Of a stretch of 64,000 nt of DNA, positions 17,422 through 25,716 are shown in pieces. The notes under the pieces were generated by a model. That model had not been told where the DNA came from. It saw only the letters and a program-made list of their open reading frames with translations, and did not search any database. Source of the stretch: Hymenobacter crusticola (GTDB lineage Bacteria; Bacteroidota; Bacteroidia; Cytophagales; Hymenobacteraceae). Within the stretch, counting starts at the first letter, position 1. Every line of letters begins with the position of its first letter. The position numbers and the translations under genes were made by a program. The stretch spans positions 310,001 through 374,000 of the forward strand of contig NZ_MTSE01000001.1 in assembly GCF_002154225.1 (NCBI RefSeq), read 5' to 3'.

Positions 17422-18468
17422 ATGCAGGAGAATATCAATCGGCTACGCGCCGAAATCGAAGCTTACGATCTTACGGCTCCCGAACAACTGGAGCAATTTC
17501 GCATTGCCTTCACGGGTCGCAAAGGTCAGCTGGCCGACCTGTTTGACCAGCTCAAGACTGTGCCGCAGGAGCAGCGCCGCGCCGTGGGTCAGGAGCTCAA
17601 CCAGCTTAAGCAGCTAGCTCTTGAGAAATTTACGCAGCGGCAGCAGGAGCTAGAAGCAGCAGCCCAAAATGCACCCGCCGATGCTACCTTCGATTATACC
17701 TTGCCTTCAGCGCCCAATGCCCTAGGTACCCGGCATCCGCTGAACTTAGTGCGCGAGGAGATGGTGCGCATTTTCTCACGCATTGGTTTCAACGTAGCTG
17801 AAGGCCCCGAAATCGAAGACGATTGGCACAACTTCACCGCGCTAAACTTCCCCGAAAACCACCCGGCGCGCGATATGCAGGACACGTTCTTCGTGCACCG
17901 CGAGCCAGGACAAACCAACGACTGGCTTTTGCGCACGCATACCAGCAACGTGCAGGTGCGCGTCATGGAAAGCCAGAAGCCTCCTATTCGTAGCATCATG
18001 CCTGGTCGGGTGTATCGCAACGAAGCTATTTCGGCCCGTGCGCACATGATGTTCCACCAAGTGGAAGGCCTCTTTGTGGATGAAGGCGTGAGCTTTGCTG
18101 ACCTGAAGCAGACGGTATACTACTTCGTACAAGAGATGTTTGGGCAAGATATTCAAATCCGCTTCCGACCGTCCTTTTTTCCCTTCACCGAACCTAGCGC
18201 CGAAATTGATATCACTTGCCTGATCTGCAAGGGCAAAGGCTGTAATATCTGCAAGCAAACCGGCTGGGTTGAGATTGGTGGTTGTGGTATGGTTGACCCC
18301 AATGTACTCCAACAGTCCGGTATCGACCCGGAGCAATACTCAGGCTATGCTTGGGGTATGGGCATCGAACGTATTGCCATGCTGAAATATCAGATCAAGG
18401 ATTTGCGTTTGTTTACAGAGAACGACATGCGCTTCCTCCGGCAATTTGAAGGGGTACAGCTAGGCTAA
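17422..18468 (+). CDS. pheS: Phenylalanine-tRNA ligase alpha subunit
   Basis: A 348-residue class II aminoacyl-tRNA synthetase subunit that charges tRNA-Phe together with PheT (not in the window). The N-terminal coiled coil is followed by motif 1 (HPLNLVREEM), motif 2 (RPSFFPFTEPSAEID) and motif 3 (GYAWGMGIERIAML). A small Cys insert (CLICKGKGCNICK) is typical of bacterial PheS. The ATG at 17422 (MQENINRL) matches the usual N-terminus; an earlier in-frame start at 17392 would overlap the promoter box. A hairpin follows the stop. Confidence 0.97.
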   Translation: MQENINRLRAEIEAYDLTAPEQLEQFRIAFTGRKGQLADLFDQLKTVPQEQRRAVGQELNQLKQLALEKFTQRQQELEAAAQNAPADATFDYTLPSAPNALGTRHPLNLVREEMVRIFSRIGFNVAEGPEIEDDWHNFTALNFPENHPARDMQDTFFVHREPGQTNDWLLRTHTSNVQVRVMESQKPPIRSIMPGRVYRNEAISARAHMMFHQVEGLFVDEGVSFADLKQTVYYFVQEMFGQDIQIRFRPSFFPFTEPSAEIDITCLICKGKGCNICKQTGWVEIGGCGMVDPNVLQQSGIDPEQYSGYAWGMGIERIAMLKYQIKDLRLFTENDMRFLRQFEGVQLG

Positions 18469-18472
18469 TGGA

Positions 18473-18512
18473 TGCTGGGTGGCAATAGCTTATTCCCTGT
18501 TGTCACCCAGCA
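18473..18512 (+). terminator. Probable pheS terminator hairpin
   Basis: TGCTGGGTG pairs with CACCCAGCA across a 22-nt loop starting 4 bp after the pheS stop. It has no following T-run, so it is a weak intrinsic terminator or a processing hairpin. Confidence 0.45.
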
Positions 18513-18548
18513 GACACGGTGATCTTATAAAAAGCAAAACCAGAAATT

Positions 18549-19007
18549 ATGCTCACCACCAGCGGCTTACGCTTCATCAGTGCAGCCACTTTACTTATCG
18601 GTGCGTTAGGTGTACTAGCCTGCGGTGGCGACTCTGCCTCGGAGGTACAGCCGCAGGTTCCTATCATTGCTTTTACAACCACCATCAGCTTGCTCGATCA
18701 GCAAAATACCGCCTTGCGCTTCGACAATGGCGTGCAATACGTTGACGGTGGTGTCAAAGGCACCAAAGGACTGATTGTAGTTCGGCAAAAAGCAGGCTCT
18801 TACCTAGCTTTCGACCGAACCTGTCCGTATCAGCCCACTAGCGCTTGCGCGACGGTGAGCATTGATCCTTCACGCCTATTCTTTCGCGATACTTGCTGTA
18901 CTTCTCAATTTAGCTTGCAGGGGCAGGTGCAGGGTGGGCCTTCCCGTTATGCGTTGCGCCAATATGCCACTTCTTTGAGCGGTAACTTACTTACTATCAG
19001 TAATTAG
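18549..19007 (+). CDS. Lipoprotein with a degenerate Rieske-like fold
   Basis: A 152-residue lipoprotein with lipobox LGVLAC (C25). The mature part follows the layout of a small Rieske ferredoxin: a strand with LAFDRTCPYQP (C92), a loop with C100, then DTCCTSQFSLQGQVQGGPSR (C116, C117) and the closing LRQY strand. In a true Rieske protein, CxH and CxxH bind a 2Fe-2S cluster. Here the histidines are replaced (C-P-Y and C-C-T), so no Rieske cluster should form, although the four cysteines could bind another metal or form disulfides. It lies 80 bp after pheS. Function unknown. Confidence 0.78.
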   Translation: MLTTSGLRFISAATLLIGALGVLACGGDSASEVQPQVPIIAFTTTISLLDQQNTALRFDNGVQYVDGGVKGTKGLIVVRQKAGSYLAFDRTCPYQPTSACATVSIDPSRLFFRDTCCTSQFSLQGQVQGGPSRYALRQYATSLSGNLLTISN

Positions 19008-19104
19008 TTATTTTTCACTAAATAAAATTGCGTTAACCTCTTGCAAAAAGAGAAACAGCATATTAATATTGCACCCGCAACGGCTACTAAAAGCCGCCAT
19101 AACC

Positions 19105-19181
19105 GCTTCCTTAGCTCAGCCGGTTAGAGCATCTGACTGTTAATCAGAGGGTCCCTGGTTCGAGCCCAGGAGGGAGCGCCA
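19105..19181 (+). tRNA. tRNA-Asn (anticodon GTT)
   Basis: A 77-nt cloverleaf can be drawn. The acceptor GCTTCCT pairs with AGGGAGC (one G-T wobble). It has the D-loop AGCTCAGCCGGTTAGAGC, anticodon stem TCTGA/TCAGA with loop CTGTTAA, and T-arm CCTGG TTCGAGC CCAGG. The CCA end is encoded. The anticodon GTT reads Asn codons. Confidence 0.96.
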
Positions 19182-19222
19182 AAACAAAGAGGCCCGTCAG
19201 CAATGACGGGCCTCTTTGTTTT
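19182..19222 (+). terminator. Terminator directly behind tRNA-Asn
   Basis: AAACAAAGAGGCCCGTCA pairs perfectly with TGACGGGCCTCTTTGTTT across a 4-nt loop, ending in T-rich sequence. It starts immediately after the encoded CCA. Confidence 0.9.
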
Positions 19223-19289
19223 AAAATTAGCTAGATGTAAGCTGATAGTAAATCTATACCTACTCAGCCGTTCTTATCTATTATGGCTG

Positions 19290-19847
19290 CTACCAGCCAC
19301 TAGTGCCAGTACCCCAACCGTCCGATTGCTTTTTCTTCGGTGCCACCTTTTTCGCTGGCGCTGGCTTTGCAGGCGCAGGTGCCGACGATTTCAAGCTATT
19401 TGCAACGGGCGCTACAGGTTCCGCCGCTGGTGTTGCTTCAGCGGGTGCAGCACCCGCCGATCTGTTAGCCGCCGAACCAGCAGCACTGTTCTGGACAGCA
19501 GGAGTAGGCGAGAGCGCCGGTGCCGAAGAGTTTACAGTAGGTCGGCGAAATGGCGCCCCCATCGGACGGCCCCGGTAATCGTAACGCACGCGCATTGCTG
19601 GAGCAGCGGTAAAGCCTGGCGCAATGTGCGCCCCTTCTATCCGTGAAGCAGCATCATCAGAAGACTCCTTGCCCGTGGCAGGGGTGGTCCACGACGATGC
19701 GGGCGTGGCTGGATTATCGGGTTTAGTGGAAGTAGTAGCAGGATCAGCGGCCTGCGGTGCTGACGAAGCAGGCCGCTGCTGTGCTAGGGCTAGGTGGCTG
19801 CTAAGAGCAACTACAACAAACAAGCTCGGAAAGATAAAGCGTGCCAT
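19290..19847 (-). CDS. Secreted Ala/Pro-rich protein of the APG-DYxGRP family
   Basis: A 185-residue protein from the ATG at 19847, selected because it starts the signal peptide MARFIFPSLFVVVALSSHLA; an in-frame ATG at 19970 gives an implausible leader. IAPGFTAAPAMRVRYDYRGRP near residues 75-95 is the family motif, here preceded by R-Y instead of T-T. The C-terminal half is an Ala/Pro/Lys-rich linker ending in Trp-Gly-Thr-Gly-x-Ser-Gly-Trp. It is the fourth family member, separated from the other three by pheS, the Rieske-like lipoprotein and the tRNA. Confidence 0.72.
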   Translation of the reverse strand: MARFIFPSLFVVVALSSHLALAQQRPASSAPQAADPATTSTKPDNPATPASSWTTPATGKESSDDAASRIEGAHIAPGFTAAPAMRVRYDYRGRPMGAPFRRPTVNSSAPALSPTPAVQNSAAGSAANRSAGAAPAEATPAAEPVAPVANSLKSSAPAPAKPAPAKKVAPKKKQSDGWGTGTSGW

Positions 19848-20219
19848 ATCAGTAAATGGATTAGTCGTTGACAGAAACTGTTCCTTTTCATACGCAGGCG
19901 ATACCAAAAAAGTGCTTGCTTTGACCACTCGCAGAAACAAAAACAAGCGTACTGTTAAGCTGATAATCATGCCCTTATGCTGATACAGAAACTTAATAGG
20001 CTAGTGCATACCTAGGTAGGTTCGGGGCAAATAGCAGGTGTAGGAGTAGCGCTTTTCGGAAGACGAATGCTCGTCGGCATGGTTAGCCGCCCTAATAGTA
20101 GCAAAAGGGTACAGGAAGTTAGGCTGGCTGCTCAACCTTTTCGCCCATTGGTCAGTATCAATCTGAAACGCTGCAAGCCGTTATAACTTCTCTCCCTCTA
20201 TTTCCCCTACCGACCTGTC
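19848..20219. other. Intergenic region, nothing recognised
   Basis: This 372-bp stretch lies between the divergent DYxGRP gene and the small lipoprotein at 20220. It should carry both promoters. I see no clear promoter box, repeat or coding region in it. Confidence 0.5.
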
Positions 20220-20390
20220 ATGAAAGATTTTCGTTTTCTCTTCGCTTTTACGCTCATACTCCTCACCTTTTCACTTAGCAGCTGCGAAGCGATTGGTGAC
20301 ATTTTCAAGGCAGGCGCCTGGACGGCTGTCGTTGGTATCTTCTTGGTAGTACTGCTCATCTGGTTTTTAGTACGCAGAATGCGGGGCTAG
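20220..20390 (+). CDS. 56-residue lipoprotein with one membrane segment
   Basis: A short gene encoding 56 residues: a lipoprotein signal peptide (FAFTLILLTFSLSSC, lipobox cysteine 22), a short segment EAIGDIFKAGAW, then a strongly hydrophobic helix (VVGIFLVVLLIWFLV) and a basic end RRMRG. From memory, similar tiny proteins in Bacteroidota are often mislabelled phosphatidate cytidylyltransferase; nothing enzymatic is visible here. Its own ATG, stop and downstream terminator support a real gene. Confidence 0.75.
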   Translation: MKDFRFLFAFTLILLTFSLSSCEAIGDIFKAGAWTAVVGIFLVVLLIWFLVRRMRG

Positions 20391-20405
20391 ATCTGTGCTA
20401 CCCTC

Positions 20406-20449
20406 TTCAACAGAAAAGGCGCTCAATTATGAGCGCCTTTTCTGTTGAA
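20406..20449. terminator. Bidirectional intrinsic terminator
   Basis: TTCAACAGAAAAGGCGCTC pairs perfectly with GAGCGCCTTTTCTGTTGAA across a 6-nt loop (19-bp stem) between the small lipoprotein gene and the convergent T9SS cargo gene. Confidence 0.88.
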
Positions 20450-20463
20450 GAACAGTCAGATGG

Positions 20464-22884
20464 TTACTGTTTTACAATCTTACGCACGAAACTGCCGCTG
20501 CTCGTTTGTAGTTGCATGAGATACACGCCAGCGGGCTGCTGCGTCAGATCAAGTAAGAGACGCTGCGGCCCAACGGGCACTTGTTGATCTAGCGTCACTA
20601 TGGTCTTACCAATTGCGTTACGAACGGTGCCGCTTACTATTATTGATTCGAGATTAGTATATAGCTCAAACAAGCCGGAGCTTGGGTTTGGCGTTATCAA
20701 CACATTGTCGGCGAGGCATTGGGCGCAGCCAGCTACCGTTACCACTGGCGAGAAGCTTTCGGTAGCATCTTCATCAACTTGACGCAACCGGTAATAAGCT
20801 ACACCAGCTAGTGGTTGCTGGTCCGTAAAGGAGTAGGTATGCATGGCCGTACTAGTACCAGCGGCCGCCACTGTTCCGATGGCCTGAAAATCACGCCCAT
20901 CAGCACTGCGCTCGATGATGAATTTAGCACTATTCTTTTCACTGGCCGTTGTCCAGCGACAAACAACAGCAGTACCTAGGCGCCGTGCCGAGAAAGCAGA
21001 CAACTCTACAGGCAAAGGCATATCTGGCCGCGACGAAACGCTGAATGGCGAGAAGCTTGTGATACTGTTACGATTTACACGGTAGCTGTTGGCTACCGTA
21101 CCAGCCGCGATACCACCCAACTCGCTAGGTTTATCGAAGTAGGCGGATGATCTAGTAGCGAGGTAGTGTGATACGTAGGCGCTGTTGCGTGTGAAACCCG
21201 TTACTTCGTCTGCGTTGTTCCACTGCAGCCCCATCGTGATGTTAGAGTTGCCCATCACTTCCTCGCTCACAAACCAGGTTTTTTTCACGTTCTGATTGGT
21301 GACGGCAGTACCTGTGCCGCTTTCCGTGGCATCATAGCGAGCATACATACCATCGGCCACCCGCACGGAGAATACGTCTTCATTGCGTGCCGTAGTGCTG
21401 CTAGGTTGTTGCAGAAAAGCTGGCGTATAGCTAGTAGCAGAGCTACCTACTGGAAACGGTACGTCCATACCATTGTTGGTTACGCTCTGACGAAGTTGCC
21501 CCTTACCATTTGTCACCACAAATGCAGCGTTGCTAGCACCTTGAATCTGCCCCCCACGTTGGATAGTCAGATTGCTCTCACCTAATACCATCGTAAGAGC
21601 CGCTGTTGGATTGAATATCAAATTCCCGTTTACCAAGGTGCTACCCAGAAGATTTCTAGTACCCGCCCCTGATAGCTGTAGGTTGCCGTAAGCAGCTACT
21701 TGTATGTTCATGTTAGCAGGATTGGTATACTCTACCGTACTTGCGTTATCTAGCTGACCTAGACTGAATGTGTAGTTTGGCTGCTGAATAGCCAGCGTTG
21801 CATTATTCTCTACATCTATCCGGCCGTTGATATTATCGTTGTCGTGGAGGTACAAACGTGTAGCAACAGTAGCTCCAGGCACTCCGACAACTATTCTTGA
21901 ATTTGCTCCATCCACGGTCCAGGCGCTTGTGGTGCTAGCGTTATTAGTTCCGTTGATACGGCTAAGACTAGCAGAGTTAGACCCTGATGTATTTCCCTGA
22001 ACGTAATACACGGCGTTTGGAAGCGAGAAGCTGAATCCAGTCGGCAACGCATCTTTACCATCCGCTGATGAACTCCACGTACTAGTTTTATCTAAGTCGC
22101 CGTCAGTTTTTGAGTAGAAGATATTGCTGAAAGCTGCAATAGTGACATCATCAATGGAAAGACCGTTGCCGTTTGTTGTATTGTTCAAAACGTAGCTCCA
22201 CCGAATCATAATTTCTTGGTTAGGAGCCAAATCAATACTGCTCAGAGTAGCTTGGCGCACTCGGCGATTAGCAGAGGAATTGCCGTCACGGCTCGCAATA
22301 ACAGTTGCGGTGGAAGGTGCATTCACTCCCAAGTCAGGAATGGAAATCCAGGTGCCTGATGTGTTGAACAAGGTTGTAATTGTACCCCCCACAGCAGACT
22401 TTTGATAGGATACATCTACTCGAGCACCATCTACCCGTCCCGAATTGTACCAGTGCTCCATAGCGTATACAATATCTAGCGTACGAATGGTAGTAGTACT
22501 ACTGTTTTTCAGGCGAATACCGACATGCCCTGTACCATTCGAATAATCGGTAGAAGCAATACCGCCAAAAGCGCGATCAGTGTTTCCAGAGGTCCCAAAG
22601 TGATAGTATTGCGCAGCAGTATTAGAGCCATCATTAGCCTGGATAGCAGTAGGATTGAACTGAGCAATGAATGGGTTAGGATTACCAGGGAATTCGGCTT
22701 GCGCATAGACCCCTGTCAACGTGGAATTGTTAGCAAACGTAACCGTTCCAGCTAAAGTATTGAAGTTCTGTGTGTAGGGCGCGAAGTTTGTTGCGTTTGA
22801 CCACGTGTACTGCGCTTGGCTTGGCAGCGCACCAAGGCTTATAAAAGCAACTAGCAGTAGCCAATACCGGTAAAAATTCGTCAT
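20464..22884 (-). CDS. Type IX secretion cargo protein with C-terminal sorting domain
   Basis: An 806-residue surface or secreted protein. The ATG at 22884 starts the signal peptide (MTNFYRYWLLLVAFISLGA). Residues about 30-250 look like a beta-rich carbohydrate-binding or jelly-roll domain typical of Bacteroidota exported proteins, ending in GLSIDDVTI. The middle is Ser/Thr/Asn-rich beta repeat. Near 640-720 is a fibronectin-like stretch (PVELSAFSARRLGTAVVCRW). The last 75 residues, from ITPNPSSGLFEL to FVRKIVKQ, form a type A sorting domain that targets proteins through the type IX secretion system. No catalytic motif is seen; adhesion is plausible. Confidence 0.85.
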   Translation of the reverse strand: MTNFYRYWLLLVAFISLGALPSQAQYTWSNATNFAPYTQNFNTLAGTVTFANNSTLTGVYAQAEFPGNPNPFIAQFNPTAIQANDGSNTAAQYYHFGTSGNTDRAFGGIASTDYSNGTGHVGIRLKNSSTTTIRTLDIVYAMEHWYNSGRVDGARVDVSYQKSAVGGTITTLFNTSGTWISIPDLGVNAPSTATVIASRDGNSSANRRVRQATLSSIDLAPNQEIMIRWSYVLNNTTNGNGLSIDDVTIAAFSNIFYSKTDGDLDKTSTWSSSADGKDALPTGFSFSLPNAVYYVQGNTSGSNSASLSRINGTNNASTTSAWTVDGANSRIVVGVPGATVATRLYLHDNDNINGRIDVENNATLAIQQPNYTFSLGQLDNASTVEYTNPANMNIQVAAYGNLQLSGAGTRNLLGSTLVNGNLIFNPTAALTMVLGESNLTIQRGGQIQGASNAAFVVTNGKGQLRQSVTNNGMDVPFPVGSSATSYTPAFLQQPSSTTARNEDVFSVRVADGMYARYDATESGTGTAVTNQNVKKTWFVSEEVMGNSNITMGLQWNNADEVTGFTRNSAYVSHYLATRSSAYFDKPSELGGIAAGTVANSYRVNRNSITSFSPFSVSSRPDMPLPVELSAFSARRLGTAVVCRWTTASEKNSAKFIIERSADGRDFQAIGTVAAAGTSTAMHTYSFTDQQPLAGVAYYRLRQVDEDATESFSPVVTVAGCAQCLADNVLITPNPSSGLFELYTNLESIIVSGTVRNAIGKTIVTLDQQVPVGPQRLLLDLTQQPAGVYLMQLQTSSGSFVRKIVKQ

Positions 22885-23093
22885 AAAGCGGAGAAAAAGG
22901 CGAGAAGAAAGGCGCACTTGGGTTGCTGAATAGTTAATTCATCTGCTAAAGCAGACAGCAGCGTGCGCCAACGACTCAAAAATTCGGCCTATAATTAGAT
23001 ATCTATAATATTTATTAATACACCCCTGCTATCATTGCATTTAACTCATGAGTCCAACGCTATATAATCAGCCTAGCTATTTGGGCGGGCAAT

Positions 23094-23118
23094 AAAAAAG
23101 GGCCCGAAGGCCCTTTCT
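23094..23118 (-). terminator. Terminator of the hydroxylase gene
   Basis: AGGGCC pairs with GGCCCT around a CGAA tetraloop with flanking A and T runs, 19 bp after the stop of the minus-strand hydroxylase. Confidence 0.75.
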
Positions 23119-23136
23119 AAATTTTTGCTGCTATTA

Positions 23137-23811
23137 CTATTTTTTCTTGTCCGGCATGGTGCCGATGATATGGTCCCACAGAGTGCTCGACACTCCAAAG
23201 GCTACCTCATCTTGTCGGTAATGATGTTGGGCATGGTGATGCCACCATACTTTCAAGAAATTTTTCGGCGGTGCGTACACGTGAATGGCGTAGTGCACAA
23301 ATAGATACAGCGCGTAGCCAAATACAAAGCCAGCCAAAATGCCGAAGCCAGCATTGCCGAAGGTGAAGCGGAAAATGAAGAAGAGTAGCGAGGCCACAAA
23401 CACCGTCAAGATGGGAGGCATAGCCAGGCGGGTCTTATCTTTCGGAAATTCGTGGTGCACGCCGTGCATGGTGTACTGAAACTTTGCCCGTCCTGGCGAG
23501 GAGGCCTCGATATGATACACATACCGGTGCACTAGGTATTCAACTAGCGTAAAGAGAAACCAACCTGCTAAGAACAGCCCGAAAGCGGATAGCCCTGTAA
23601 GCAAACCGCGGCTAAGACCATAGTAGAGACTAACAGCCGCTACACTGAAAAAGATGGTGAGCGGACCGGCAATATGCGTGTGGGTTAAACGCTCTAGTAC
23701 GGGGTTCTTAAACAGTTGAGCGGAGCCTTTCTGCTTGGGCTTAATTGCGCCAGGTGTCGTTGTGGGCGTTGGCTTCACATCGGGCTCAGGAGCGGCGGAG
23801 GCAGTATTCAT
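23137..23811 (-). CDS. Membrane fatty acid hydroxylase (sterol desaturase superfamily)
   Basis: A 224-residue integral membrane di-iron enzyme. From the ATG at 23811 a Pro/Thr-rich cytoplasmic head precedes four membrane segments. The histidine clusters HRYVYH, HGVHHEFP, HYAIHVY and HHAQHHY match fatty acid 2-hydroxylases such as yeast Scs7 and its bacterial homologues. The product would be a 2-hydroxy fatty acid, consistent with the sphingolipids or hydroxylated lipids of Bacteroidota. An upstream in-frame start at 23871 is less likely because the promoter-like box at 23837 would fall inside the gene. Confidence 0.88.
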   Translation of the reverse strand: MNTASAAPEPDVKPTPTTTPGAIKPKQKGSAQLFKNPVLERLTHTHIAGPLTIFFSVAAVSLYYGLSRGLLTGLSAFGLFLAGWFLFTLVEYLVHRYVYHIEASSPGRAKFQYTMHGVHHEFPKDKTRLAMPPILTVFVASLLFFIFRFTFGNAGFGILAGFVFGYALYLFVHYAIHVYAPPKNFLKVWWHHHAQHHYRQDEVAFGVSSTLWDHIIGTMPDKKK

Positions 23812-23836
23812 ACAGATAAATGGCTGGTATACGGGG

Positions 23837-23844
23837 CAAAAATA
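23837..23844 (-). promoter_or_regulatory. TAnnTTTG box upstream of the hydroxylase
   Basis: TATTTTTG on the minus strand, 25 nt upstream of the ATG at 23811, fits the Bacteroidota -7 element and favours that start. Confidence 0.4.
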
Positions 23845-23891
23845 CGCAGTAGCGCACAAATCGTGCACCAATGCTTACGCAAATGGCTGGC

Positions 23892-24410
23892 TCACCCAGT
23901 AGTTTGATAGTGCATAATCAACCGCTGAATGCTCTCTACCGAGTAAGTGCCGGTGCAGCGTAAGTGGGCACGGGAGTAGAACCGCTCGCGCGTGGCTAAG
24001 GTTTCGCGCAGGCGAGTTTCCAGCGCCTGCGGATCAGGTAGGTTAGCTAAAAGAGGTCGTGCGGCAGCAGCGCGCACCAGGCGACGTACTAGTTCTTCGA
24101 CAGGCACTTCTAAGTAAAGCGTCAGCCCAGTAGCTAGCAGCAGATCCAGATTTTGGTGAAAGCAGGGCGTTCCCCCACCAGTAGCTAGCACGAGGCGCTC
24201 ATGTTCAGCCAGCACAGCTTGCAAAGTTGCGGCCTCTCGTTCGCGAAAATACGCCTCACCTTCCTGCTCAAATAGGGTAGCAATGCTACGCCCTTCCCGT
24301 CGAACGATTTCCTCATCCAAATCGCAGAAGGGAGTGCCGTAAAAAGTGGCCAAGCCGCGACCTAGGGTAGTTTTACCGGCCCCCGGCATGCCAATGAGGT
24401 GAAGACGCAT
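23892..24410 (-). CDS. aroK: Shikimate kinase
   Basis: A 172-residue cytoplasmic kinase that phosphorylates shikimate at the 3-OH in aromatic amino acid biosynthesis. The Walker A motif GMPGAGKTT is at residues 7-15, the shikimate-binding DEEIVRREG follows near 32, and the GGG motif is in LATGGGTP near residue 77. The lid arginine region (RAAAARPLL) is present. Length is normal. It has no aromatic-pathway neighbours. Confidence 0.95.
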   Translation of the reverse strand: MRLHLIGMPGAGKTTLGRGLATFYGTPFCDLDEEIVRREGRSIATLFEQEGEAYFREREAATLQAVLAEHERLVLATGGGTPCFHQNLDLLLATGLTLYLEVPVEELVRRLVRAAAARPLLANLPDPQALETRLRETLATRERFYSRAHLRCTGTYSVESIQRLIMHYQTTG

Positions 24411-24551
24411 CTGTTGTTTGCAATGAAGAATGAGTGATTAGCCATGAGCGAGCGTCACCTTGATCATCCAGCCGCAGTCTGCTTAGGGACACTATGTGTA
24501 ACAGCTGGCTTCTTACACGCACGTCAGAGCCAGACTCGGTGGCGCTGGTTG

Positions 24552-25607
24552 TTAACTTAGCTTCACACGCGGATCTAGCGCGGCGTAGAGCACATCGACC
24601 ACGATATTGATGAGCACAAACAGGAAAGCAATAAAGATGGTGGCCCCCATCACGATGGGGAAATCTAGGTTTTCTACGGCACGCAAAGTGACGGTACCTA
24701 GGCCTTTCCAGTTGAAGATATACTCAATGAAAAAAGCGCCAGCCATAAGCGAAGCGAGCCACCCCGAGACAGCCGTAATAACTGGGTTCAGGGCGTTGCG
24801 TAGCGCGTGGCCCACCACCGTATGGTAGCCAGAAAGGCCTTTCGCCCTGGCCGTGCGGATGTAGTCTTGGCTAAGTACATCGAGCATGGAACTGCGAGTG
24901 AGCTGCGTGATAACCGCCAGTGGGCGAATACCGAGGGCCACCGCCGGCAGCAGTAGGTTGCGCAGTACCAAATGGGTGCCCGTAAAGGGGTCTGTCTCGT
25001 AGAGTTGCCCCGTCAAGTTGAGGCCCGTCCAGCGGCTCCAGTAGAAACCAAACGTCATGGCGATGAGAATGCCCGCCACAAATGACGGTACTGAAATGCC
25101 AAGCACGGACACCGTGATGAGCGAGCGGTCGAGCCAGGTGTGAGCTTTCAGAGCAGCTAGTACGCCAAACAGAATACCAAGCACAGCAGCCAGCAACATG
25201 GCCGCCAAAGCGAGCCACACCGTGCCCGTAAAGTGGTCGAGCAAGATGCTCAGCACTTCTTTGTTGCTCTGAAAAGAGCGCCGCAGGTAGGGTTTCTTCA
25301 ACACTAAGGCCTTCTTACCTAGGGGCAGTAGCGTCACGCCACCGTACTTAGCTACTCCCGCCGAATCGCGTGGGTGCACGCCTACGGGCGACACGTCGTT
25401 GAGGTAGCTCGCGAGTTGCGCTGGTACGGGCTGGTCCAGACCTAGGTCGGCGGCAATGGCGGCGCGGGTAGCGGGGTCGGAACGCTGGCCAGCTAACAGC
25501 GCTACTGGGTCGCCGGGCAATACGGTAAACAGGAAGAAGACTGTCAGCGCGACGCCTAGCAATATCAGGATGCCTTGCCCTAACCGACGAAGAATGAAAG
25601 AAATCAT
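24552..25607 (-). CDS. ABC transporter permease, DppB/OppB family
   Basis: A 351-residue inner membrane permease. It starts with the typical N-terminal segment (MISFILRRLGQGILILLGVA) and the family signature LPGDPVALLAG. After a periplasmic insert it has five more membrane helices and the EAA loop (ARAKGLSGYHTVVGHALRNAL). This family imports di- or oligopeptides or nickel together with a DppC-type permease, ATPases and a binding protein. None of those partners is adjacent, so it works with components encoded elsewhere or is a lone copy, as often seen in Bacteroidota. Confidence 0.92.
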   Translation of the reverse strand: MISFILRRLGQGILILLGVALTVFFLFTVLPGDPVALLAGQRSDPATRAAIAADLGLDQPVPAQLASYLNDVSPVGVHPRDSAGVAKYGGVTLLPLGKKALVLKKPYLRRSFQSNKEVLSILLDHFTGTVWLALAAMLLAAVLGILFGVLAALKAHTWLDRSLITVSVLGISVPSFVAGILIAMTFGFYWSRWTGLNLTGQLYETDPFTGTHLVLRNLLLPAVALGIRPLAVITQLTRSSMLDVLSQDYIRTARAKGLSGYHTVVGHALRNALNPVITAVSGWLASLMAGAFFIEYIFNWKGLGTVTLRAVENLDFPIVMGATIFIAFLFVLINIVVDVLYAALDPRVKLS

Positions 25608-25716
25608 GATTTAATGCTTGGTGCCTAGTGCTTCGTTTTTAGAGCTAGCCAGAAGATGCGCAAGCCTATTACCAAACTCAATGCTCACTATCGAGCACTA
25701 AACGCTAAGCCCCAAG

